Below are positions 32,801 to 42,114 of a stretch of 42,114 nt of DNA, in pieces. Source of the DNA: Acanthamoeba castellanii str. Neff (Eukaryota; Discosea; Longamoebia; Acanthamoebidae); NCBI RefSeq assembly GCF_000313135.1, contig NW_004457363.1:160407-202520 (forward strand). Reading direction: 5' to 3'. Under the pieces are notes generated by a model. It was not told where the DNA came from. It saw nothing but the letters and a program-made list of their open reading frames with translations, and made no database searches. Position numbers and translations under genes: made by a program. Numbering within the stretch: position 1 is the first letter of the stretch; the number at the start of each line of letters is the position of its first letter.

Positions 32801-34277
32801 GAACGCGATGATCTTCAATGCCCTGTTCCAGCTCCACACGGCGGTCACCAACCTTCTCCCTGTCATTCCGCCCTCGGCCATGGAGTATATTGATGACGCC
32901 CTCAAGCAGCTCGCCAGGTACCACCTGCCTCAACATACCACTGTGTGTGTCGTGTGTGTCGTGTGTGTCGTGTGTGTCGTGTGTGTCGTGTGTGTCGTGT
33001 GTGTCGTGTGTGTCGTCGCGTGATCATTGGCGCTGGGGTGGCCTCACGTTAATCCGCGTCACCACCACAGAGTCGGGCAGCAGATCATATCGCCGCTGTT
33101 TTCGCGCATAACTGCACAGCTGGAGGCCACCCTGCTGGGCATTCACCACGAGGGCTATGGCGGGTGCGTTTGCACTCCCTGTCCTCACTCTTCGATCAAG
33201 CGTCCAACACACCCGCACGCGTGTGTCGTGCTGTGTGTGTGTGTGTGTGTGTGTCATGTGTGCGTGATACGGTACAGTTCCAAGCACAGGGATGCTGTCC
33301 ATCAGGTGTCGGCCTACATGGAGAAGCTGCAGAAGCAGATCCACCACTTCCACGCGGTCATCCTCTCCTACTTCTCCTCCTGCCCGGCCATCTCGATTCG
33401 CCTGCGGTACCGTACACCACCTTTGGCGGGCCACACACTGGTGCAGGTGATTTCATGCTCACCCCCGCGAGCCGCGTGACCTCAATCGCAGGGCGCTGGC
33501 CACCCGCGTGGTCACATTCTTTGTCCGCCACGCCGCCCTTGTCCGACCGCTCTCTCAGATCGGTACTACTACTCTTCTCACTCTCGAGCTATGTGTCGCG
33601 TGTGTGTCGTGGTGTGTGTCGTGTGTGACGCTGACGCATCAACGTGGTGCGCACATACGTAGGCACGCTCAAGCTGGCCGGCGACATGGCCCAGATGGAG
33701 TTGGCACTCGCGCCCATCCATCCGCTCAAGGACCTGGGCGGACCCTACAAGGAGCTCAGAGCTCTGCGGCCTCTTATCTTCCGGTTCGGAGGCCTCCTTA
33801 TCTTTTATTATTTTTCATAATCTTATTTGCTAAATTTGTTCGTATTTGTCCGCGATCGCAGAGAGAAGGACCAGATCTTGGGTTCGCCCGAGCTGGAGAG
33901 TCTGTCGATGACCACCGCCATGCACCACATGTTCTCCCGAGCACCCGAAGAGCTCCTCTCCCCGCACGTCCGCGCCGGTGCGTCCCCCTTCCCCTCCCTC
34001 TTCCTTCGCGCTTCGTTCTTCGGGCGTTACCAACCTCTTCGTTCTTTTCTTTGGGGTGTGCGGGACTATGTTAGGGTGGAGCATTGCCAAGTACAGCAAG
34101 TGGCTGGACGAGCAGCAGGAGGCCGAGGTGTGGAAGCTGATCAAGGCCTCGCTCGACGCCTACGCCAACAAGGTCAACCAGCGGGGCGACAGCGCGTTCG
34201 ACCCGATCTTCCCCGTCATGGTCTCCCTCGGCAACTACTTCCTCGAGAGACAGCGCACCGGCGGTCCCCTCTCCTGA
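29894..34277 (+). CDS. COG5: Conserved oligomeric Golgi complex subunit 5
   Basis: Starts MDERAVGFNPRTLG (ATG 29894) and is spread over about 17 exons. Diagnostic segments in order: VTYQQFLRKDFNPQQYASTVLKAA; QHEELFRQVHTIRHLEDILAQVTGGVDSLQ; LRQITRFLYLAKKLRSHLD; NQSQVANAIKVFYHLKTLEQKL; ASNMAKWRAALWTRIERLTDVLHSC joined to IQMWHLQRVILKMKS; VGEYPKLLRLFNDLLKRL; and HFHAVILSYFSSCPAISIRL. C-terminal GTLKLAGDMAQMELALAPI and LIKASLDAYANKVNQRG end at TGA 34277. Family knowledge: COG5 belongs to COG lobe B, a tether for retrograde vesicles within the Golgi. One splice (near 31540) only keeps frame if the acceptor is GGAG before CCAGCAAC. Introns carry several short tandem repeats. Confidence 0.93.
30481..30515. 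repeat. (ACCAC)7 intron repeat
   Basis: Seven perfect ACCAC units in the COG5 intron between the exon ending NKELKVQ and the exon starting SANQHEEL. Confidence 0.9.
32211..32238. repeat. (ACGC)7 intron repeat
   Basis: Seven ACGC units immediately after the donor that follows the COG5 exon ending VKDPKDES. Confidence 0.9.
32943..33014. repeat. (GTGTGTGTC)8 nonamer intron repeat
   Basis: Eight perfect 9-bp units in the COG5 intron between the exon ending LKQLAR and the exon starting VGQQIISPLF. It starts about 24 bp after the donor. Confidence 0.95.
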
Positions 34278-34421
34278 TTGCCCTTGCCATGTGGTGGTCA
34301 CCACCTTCATCCTCATCACCACAATCACAACATCAACCCTTGGAGCACACCCACCATGAAGATGGAGAAGACGAAGTAGATGATGGTGATGATGTTGGTG
34401 ATGATGATGGTGAAGGAGAGG
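34278..34421. other. Convergent spacer with GATGGTGATGATG low-complexity tract
   Basis: 144 bp between the stops of COG5 (+) and the mitochondrial carrier (-). The part 34360-34415 is an imperfect ATG/GTG triplet repeat. No gene is seen. Confidence 0.4.
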
Positions 34422-36279
34422 TTAGAAGAAGGAGGGACAGAGGTGTGGCTTCTCCTCCTTGAGCCAATCCAAAAATCGTGAGGACCGTTCGTAGGTGAAG
34501 AGCGCCACGGCCGATCCTGGGATCGCGCGCATCATCGTCGGTCCAATCCCTAAATAACCGCGCATGGTCAGTGTTTGACACACGACGCACGACGCGCGCA
34601 CGCGCACACACACACACGACACACGACACACACGACACAGCGAGGGATGGCAGGTACCCCGGTAGAGTCCTCTGACTCCCTCCTCCTTGAGCACCTCAAC
34701 GAACATCTTGAAGATGGAGGTCTGCTCGGTGGCCTGCTTGATCTGGATTCGACTCTTCACCGTGTCCATCGGCTGTGCGGTGTGTGCAGTGCGTGCGTGC
34801 GTGTGCGTAGTGCGTGTGTGTGTGTCGTGCGCGTAGTGCGTGTGTGTGTGTGTGTGTGTGTGTGGGCCATGAGTCTTGCTTTTCAGGAGTGCGAGAAGAC
34901 GAGTGTGGCCGTACGTAGGGCACGCCCCAGTATATGCACCCCGCACAGCCGCCGGCCAGCAGCTGAATCAGTGGTGGAGCCTGTCATCGTTGCAAAGGAA
35001 TGTGAGACGCGCACGCACAAGACACACTCCGTCAGAGGCCAAGGTGACGAGAGTGCAGAGGCGGAAGGGGAGTTACATCAGAAGCGTCGCCTGCGTCCGC
35101 TGCTAGCGTCCGGCACACGGTCTCGTAGGTTCCGAACCACAGCGCCGTACCCACCAACTCCCGAAAGAATGTGCTACACACGCACACGCACACGCGACAC
35201 ACAACACGCACACGCGACACACAACACGCACCCACGCACCCACAATATCGCACACGGCACACAGTGAGTAGCTGCATGCAGTGCCCGTTTGATGATGGTG
35301 CGTACCTCCACCAACCGCGCCAGAGCCCGGGGATTCCTTCGGTCTTGAGGGTGTGCATGATGCAGTGCATGGTCCCTCGGTACCGCAGCTGCTGCTGTGC
35401 GCCGCCTGCCGCCGCGGCCGACATCGCCGAGGCCGCGGGCGGGGTCGCCCCTCGAGCAGCAGCCCCGGCCGCCGCGTGACCGGCTTCGCCTCCGGTCTGG
35501 ACTTGCAAGCGGCACTTGATCAGCTCCACCGGCGTAAGGAACGTCGCCGTCGCCACGCCTGCGCGTGTGTGCGGTGTGAGCGTGTGCGGTGGTGTGTTCT
35601 GGTGTGTGTGTGTGGTGTGTGGTGTGTGGTGTGTGTGTGTTCGTGTTGTTGATTACCGGCGATGCTGCCGGCGAGACAGACGCGTGGAAGGCTGACGTGG
35701 TGGGTCTCGGGGTCCATCAGCGCCTCCTTGGCCGCGTTGTAGACCACGAACATCGATGCCACCTCCATCGCTGACCCTATCATCGGACTCGGTAGACCCT
35801 GCACTCACCATCACACCGCACACACCGCCGCACACGCACACGCACACGCACACGCCGCATGTAAGCAACAAAGTGGGGTTGAGTTGAAGAGAGTGTTGAA
35901 GTGAAGTGAAGTGATTGCAAGGTCGCGCGACCTTGTAGAGGGCGGTGAAGCCCTCGCGCCGGAGGGTTTTGACGAAGCAGTCCCACGGGCCGTTGAACTC
36001 GGGCACCATCGCGCCGCTGGGCGACATCACCTTCGTCCCGGCCTGCACCCGCACCTTGATGGTGTCGAAGGGCTGCTCCACGAACTTGCAGACGATGCCA
36101 GACACCTACACCGGCGTAGAGGGACGAAAGGATGAGGCTTGGCCAATCTTCAGAAGTTGAAGATGCATTTGCAGAAGTACAAGAGATGAGAAGGAAAAGA
36201 GGCTTGGGACATGGATGCGTACCGTGCCGGTGAAGAGGGTGCGTGCTACGGAGAATGATTTCTCATCTGAGTGCGACAT
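34422..36279 (-). CDS. Mitochondrial carrier (SLC25), ornithine/basic amino acid carrier-like
   Basis: First true ATG is at 36279 (MSHSDEKSFSVARTLFTGT); the frame is open further upstream only from a non-ATG codon. Three PxDxxK-type signatures mark the three repeats: PFDTIKVRVQ, PVELIKCRLQ (Asp replaced by Glu) and PMDTVKSRIQ. Related segments are GPWDCFVKTLRREGFTALYKG, GTMHCIMHTLKTEGIPGLWRGW and FKMFVEVLKEEGVRGLYRG. The end is GPTMMRAIPGSAVALFTYE...LDWLKEEKPH, stop at 34422. The PVELIKCRLQ form is typical of the ornithine (ORC/Ort1) and carnitine/acylcarnitine branch, so a basic amino acid or related substrate on the inner membrane is inferred. An Ala/Gly-rich insert in repeat 2 (35404-35480) is extra compared with typical carriers. 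Introns hold CA/TG repeats. Confidence 0.9.
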
Positions 36280-36506
36280 CTCCAACAGCAGCGAATCTTT
36301 GTATCGAACTCGATCCGCTGGATCCGCGGTTGTGTTTGGTGAGGTGTTGAAGACCACCAAATCTCGCTAACTGCAGAATGATCGCCACAAGATGAGAATC
36401 ACGTGTTCCTGGAAAAAGAAGGAAATTGCATTTCAACAACCATTTCCTTCCATTAACACTGCAGCCTCATTGGCTAAGCATGCCCTCCCTTATTTTCGAG
36501 GCTGTG
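36280..36506. promoter_or_regulatory. Divergent promoter between carrier and alpha-galactosidase genes
   Basis: About 230 bp between two start codons facing away from each other, so it must hold both promoters. It is AT-richer than the flanking exons. No TATA box stands out. Confidence 0.35.
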
Positions 36507-38864
36507 ATGAAGTGGTCGGGCGTCTTCCTCGCGCTTGTGGTGCTGGCCCAGCTTCGCCTCGAGGCCGCCGCGCTCGACAATGGCGTGGCTCGCCTCCCGC
36601 CCATGGGTACCTTCACTTTTTCACCTTCGTCTTCGTTCTTTTTTTGTTAATAATACTGTTCTTCATCTTCATCTTCTTCGTGTGTATTGTGTCCGACATC
36701 TTTTGAACAAAGGCTGGTCGACTTGGTGCACGGAGAACGACGTCTTGCCGTGCTACGACGACTTCTGCAACGAGCAGGAGATTCGTTCAGTCGCCGACGC
36801 CATGGCCGCCAACGGCCTCAAGGACCTGGGCTACAACTACATCGTCCTCGACGACTGCTGTGCGCCTCCTCCCCTCCTCCTCGAGGCGGCGATTTGTTTG
36901 GATCACCCCCTCGGTGCCGTGATTGGCTGACGCACGCAAGCTCGGTCGGTGGCGGTGGGATTTTACAGGGGGAGGAGGTCGTGACGCGCAGAACAACATC
37001 ATCCCGGACGCCTCGCGCTTTCCCTCCGGCATGAAGGTTGCGTGCGCCTGCACTGTGTTGTGCGCGTGTGCGATTGTGCGCAGTGTGTGCGGTGTGTGCG
37101 ATTGTGCGTGTGCAGTGTGTGGGTCACTCTGAGGCTGATGCTTGGCCTGCCTTTTTTTTCAGAACTTGACGGACTACATCCATGCGCGCGGCCTGCTGTT
37201 CGGCGTGTACACCGATGTGGGCACTACCACCTGCCGCGGGGGCCGGCCCGGCAGGTACCCTGTGCCACTTCTCTAACGCCCCTTCCTGCGCCATGCACAA
37301 CTCACCCATCTCGCGCGTGTCGTGTGCGATCGCGTGCGCAGCTGGCCGTTCTACGAGCAGGACGCCCGTGTGTTTGCGTCGTGGGGTACGGTGGCTGGCG
37401 CGTTGCATTCTTGTAATTGTTGATCACATTGTTGTTGATGGCGCATTTCGTTTGGCCTGGCCAGGTCTCGACTACGTGAAGATGGATTGGTGCCACGAGC
37501 CCAGCGGCTTTACCGCCCAAGAGGTTCGCTCAACTCTTCCCGGCTCCCCCTCTCCCTTCCCTCCGTGCCCCGGAAGACTAACGCTGTTCGTTCTTCTTCG
37601 TTCTTCTCTTCATTCTCTTCATTCTCTTCGCTTTTCTCTTTCTAGCTCTACACCAACATGAGCCAGGCATTGAATAAGACGGGGCGTCCGATCTTCTTCA
37701 GCATCTGCGAGTGGGGTCGCTCCGACCCTTGGACTTGGTGCGGCAGCCTGTGGTCATGCTGGTCCCTAAGGCGCTGCTCACCGTGGTGGATTACTACAAA
37801 TACAACTACAGGGGCATGAAGGTGGGCAACAGCTGGCGTGTGGGCCCGGACCACCTCCCCGTGTGGTGGACGCCGCCCTTCCAGCAAGACCCCGGCCAGG
37901 GACAGGGCACCGCCAACATCATCGAGCACATGGCCGGTCTCTCCTCCTACGCGGGTCCTGGCGGCTGGTACACACACGGCACACACAGCGCACGCACGGC
38001 ACGCACGGCACACACGGCACACGCACACGCACGCACGCACGACATATACACTGACGCCATGATCAGGAACGACCCTGATTTCCTGATGCCGGGCTACTGG
38101 TGGCTGTCGGAGAACGAGCAGATCAGCGAGTTCAGCTTCTGGTGCCTGTGGGCCTCTCCGCTGATCGTTGCCACCGACGTGCGCGTCCTGTCCGACAAGA
38201 AGCACATCCTCAACAAGGAGGCCATCGCCGTCAACCAGGACAAGGTGCGTGTCGGATGCGTGTGTGCGTGTGCGGTGTCGTGTGTGCGTATGTTCGTGTG
38301 CGATGTGTGCGATGTGTGTCGTGTGCGCTCTGTGCTATGACAAACTGACCTTCGGTCAATCTTGGCTGCAGCTGGGGATTCCGGGCGATCGTATCGCGAA
38401 CTACACCGACGGCGGGCAGGTTTGGGCCAAGCCGCTCTCCAACGGGTCGTGGGCCGTGATCCTGTACAACCCCAACTTCTTCGAATCCGTCGACATCCCC
38501 GTCTCCTGGGACCAGATCCGTGGCTGGCCGGTGCGTCTCTCTCTCGCGCGACACGCCGGGCGGGCCGGAATCTTGGAGGTTCCCGTGATGGCGCCCACCA
38601 ACGCGCCGACCAGCGCACCCCTTGAACCACCACCGCACACGCACACGCACACGCACACGCACCGCCGCACACGCGACGCGACACAACGGCACACAACTCT
38701 ATGGCTGATACCAGAAGGCAATGCAACAGGCCGGGAACAAGAAGGCGTTGGTGCGCGACTTGTGGAAGCACGAGAATCAGGGCGTATGGGCTGTCGGGTT
38801 CCTGGGCAAGAGGGTGGAGGCCCACGCCGTCCGCTTTATCACCGTCACCCCCTACGGCGCATAA
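36507..38864 (+). CDS. Secreted alpha-galactosidase (GH27)
   Basis: Starts MKWSGVFLALVVLAQLRLEA, a clear signal peptide; an in-frame ATG at 36480 is a possible alternative. Joined exons read RLPPM-GWSTWCTENDVLPCYDDFCNEQEI, YNYIVLDDCW-GGGRDAQNNIIPDASRFPSGMK, LTDYIHARGLLFGVYTDVGTTTC, WPFYEQDARVFASWG-LDYVKMDWCHEP, WGRSDPWTWCGSLW-GMKVGNSWRVGPDHL, SSYAGPGGW-NDPDFLMPG, FSFWCLWASPLIVATDVR and ILNKEAIAVNQDK. The Asp in YVKMDWC is the nucleophile and the Asp in WRVGPD the acid/base by family knowledge. The enzyme removes alpha-galactosyl groups from glycans or glycolipids. With a signal peptide it acts in lysosome-like vacuoles or outside the cell. It ends in a beta-sandwich domain, stop 38862-38864. 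Confidence 0.93.
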
Positions 38865-38916
38865 AAACAAACGTTTTCCTTTCTCTCTTCGTCTTCTTTG
38901 TTTTTTCGAAGCGCTG

Positions 38917-39330
38917 TCATTGACTTATCCCACACGAGGCCGTCTGCGTTCGCTGGACGGGCGGGAGGGGAGAGGGCGGGTGGGGGGGGGGCGTACGGAG
39001 AGCTCGAGGATTTTGTCGAGGGTGGCGGAGGCGAAGAAGGGGGCGCTGATGGCGTCGGTGAGCATGGCCTTGGCGGCCGGCGTACCACAGCTTGTTGATG
39101 CCCCGCGTGGCGAACAGGAACTCGCGCTTCTTGTGGAAGTCCAGCGCCACACGCGCGTCCGCGAACCCTGCGTGCTTGCTCACACCGCACACGGGTGAGT
39201 CTTGATGGTCGTGCACGGTGTGTGAGGTGGGTGTGTGCGGTGCGTGTGCGGCAGGCGTGAGCGGTAGGGGTGTGTTACCGAGGGAGAGGTAAGTTGTTCA
39301 TGCAGTTCTCCTGGGTCTCGGTGGTCTCGC
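38917..39330 (-). pseudogene. Frameshifted unrecognised gene (or gene with sequencing errors)
   Basis: Coding-like minus-strand segments read SGETTETQENCMNNLPLPR, then (after an intron) KHAGFADARVALDFHKKREFLFATRGINKLWYAG, then in another frame AKAMLTDAISAPFFASATLDKILELS, and after a second intron a short RTQTASCGISQ ending at 38917. The jump between LWYAG and AKAML (around 39075-39085) has no room for an intron, so one base is gained or lost. No good start ATG is found except the internal MNNLPL, because polyubiquitin lies immediately upstream on the same strand. I do not recognise the family. Only 154 bp separate it from the ubiquitin stop. Confidence 0.5.
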
Positions 39331-39484
39331 CGCTCTGCGGGTCCACGACACGCGCGTGCAAGAACAGTGTGCGGTGGTGTGGGCGACCGGAACATTGCCA
39401 TCACACGAAGGGACGAACTCTCGAGAGGGGTGGTTATGAACAGTTGTGTTGTATTTGCAGGAAGAAGTGGTGGAGGAAACACGC

Positions 39485-40764
<1,280 letters not shown>

Positions 40765-42114
40765 ATGCACCGGCCCTCGCTGCCGTTCTTCGTGGTGGCC
40801 GTCGTGATACTCGGGCTGGCGGCATCTCCGGCGCGGGCGCAGGGTAAGTATTACTCTGTTGTTTTTTTTTTGGTCCCTCGTCTTGAACCTCTTCTTTGGG
40901 TCACGAAGATTGCGCGAACCCGCTGGCGGATAACCTCGACCGGACGTCCAGCGCCACCATCACCCGGCCCCTCCTCGCACAGCGCTTCCAAGTCGTCAAC
41001 CAGAGCGTGATCACCGGGTTCTACGCTCCGCTCTCCGGTGCCTGCCCCCCCCCCGATATATCCCATTCTTTCTCTTCTTCGCTTTATTTTATTTCGTTCT
41101 TTATTTCGTTCTTTGTTTCTTTTTCGTGGGCTGACGGTCGCGACTGTGCGCCTGGACAGGACCCAGAGGCGTCGACTCGGCGCGGCTCTACGCCGACAGC
41201 GCAGGCGCACCCAGCGCCACCGCCGTGCCCAACGCCACGCTGGACGTCACCTCCGAGATTGTCGGCTTCACGGCGACGCCGACCGCTACTGCCGATGGCT
41301 TGGTGCTGGGGCCGGGACTCTACTGGCTCGTGGTCGATGCCGGGTCCACGGCGCACTGGGAGCGCCTGGCCGTGGACTCGAGTCCCGCGGGATCTTCTCG
41401 GGTGGTGCTGCTGGGCCTGGCCTACCGGGCCAACCCCAACCAGGCGTGGGTGGTTGACGCCGGCAACAGCTTCAAGCTGACGGTCAGCGGCTGCGCGCCG
41501 GACCAGTCCAACACCTCAACGCCGTCGCCGTCGCCGTCGCCATCGCCGTCGCCCGGCATTAACCCGCCGGGGCTGCAGGTGGTCAACGTGACGTCGAGCT
41601 TCGAGGCCGACGCCGCCAGCTTCAACCTCACCGCCACCATTCGCGGTAACACAACAAATCAGTGGTGAGCTGATCTGTGGTGAGCTCACACTGATCTTGT
41701 TGTGTGTGTGTGTGTGTGTGTTGTAGGGAATGACACGACGTCAGGCAGCGAAGAGGAGGCGGTGCTGACTCTGCGCGCCGAGCTGGAAGGCATCCAAGTG
41801 GGCGATATCACGGTTCCGGCCTCGTCGCTGACCGGCTTCCAGCGAACGCAGCTGAACGAGTCCAGCGGAGACCCCGACGCTCGGACGACCTTCGCCTACG
41901 TGGCCAACGCCGACGCGACGGCGATCGAACAGGAGTTCTCGTTCCACCGGAGGCCGGAGCGAGGCAACTTCTTCGGTCGCTCGTTCGGCATCGCGCCCCA
42001 CAGCTTCAAGTGGTCGCTCCGCCTTTCCTCCATCAATTCCTCGCATTCCTCATCGTCGTCGGCCGTCGAGCACACGACGGTTCGATATCGTATCACGCGC
42101 GTCTTGGCCTCTGC
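40765..42114 (+). CDS. Secreted or cell-surface protein, N-terminal part (runs off the window)
   Basis: Starts MHRPSLPFFVVAVVILGLAASPARAQ, a strong signal peptide, with CACC before the ATG. After the intron the mature part reads DCANPLADNLDRTSSATITRPLLAQRFQVVNQSVITGFYAPLSG, then GVDSARLYADSAGAPSATAVPNATLDVTSE and LGPGLYWLVVDAGSTAHWERL. That pattern (a covered variable, small changes reported, 'YWLVV') resembles the choice-of-anchor R-type beta-sandwich domains known from bacterial surface proteins. A Ser-Pro repeat linker (PSPSPSPSPSP, near 41518-41552) and a second domain starting LQVVNVTSSFEADAASFNLTATIRG follow. Many N-x-S/T sites suggest N-glycosylation. A later intron contains a GT repeat (41701-41721). 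The C-terminus lies outside, so a membrane anchor cannot be judged. Confidence 0.75.

Overview
The window looks like a nuclear segment of a compact, GC-rich, intron-dense amoebozoan genome, most like Acanthamoeba. The reasons are many short GT-AG introns, often starting GTACG or GTGCGT; AT-rich spacers of a few hundred bases or less; AATAAA polyadenylation signals; polyubiquitin; and a gene set of TKL-type kinase, RasGAP, WH2 protein, PI4-kinase and COG subunit. The organism assignment is inference. No rRNA, tRNA, CRISPR array or transposon was recognised.

Layout. 1-270 (+): C-terminal end of an unknown conserved-looking protein. 396-4545 (-): short-chain dehydrogenase, PLAC8 protein, and a Q/P-rich disordered protein. 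5667-10705 (+): mitochondrial alternative NADH dehydrogenase and a coiled-coil/polyproline/WH2 protein. 11095-17409 (+): one roughly 25-exon gene joining a GRAM domain, ankyrin repeats and a TKL-like kinase. 17558-20883 (-): BTB/T1 protein with a coiled-coil N-terminus, and a disordered probable nuclear protein. 21375-34277 (+): RasGAP, CDC123-like protein ending in a CaaX box, type III PI 4-kinase (beta-like) and COG5. 34422-36279 (-): mitochondrial carrier. 36507-38864 (+): secreted GH27 alpha-galactosidase. 38917-40173 (-): a damaged unknown gene and a three-unit polyubiquitin. 40765-end (+): N-terminal part of a secreted/surface protein.

Genes working together. The + strand block 21375-34277 has a membrane-signalling and Golgi flavour: RasGAP, a possibly prenylated CDC123 paralogue, PI4K beta and COG5 lie head to tail with spacers of about 100-140 bp (26.1 and 29.8 kb). 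Eukaryotic neighbours need not be co-functional, so this is suggestive only.

Quality caveat. At several places the best protein reading needs a one-base change, often next to a homopolymer: the SDR start near 2081, the kinase exon at 16051, the unknown gene near 39075 and the third ubiquitin unit near 39697. These may be sequencing errors or real lesions. The strongest novelty candidates are the CaaX-tailed CDC123 protein, the GRAM-ankyrin-kinase fusion, the coiled-coil/WH2 protein, and the short tandem repeats found in introns.
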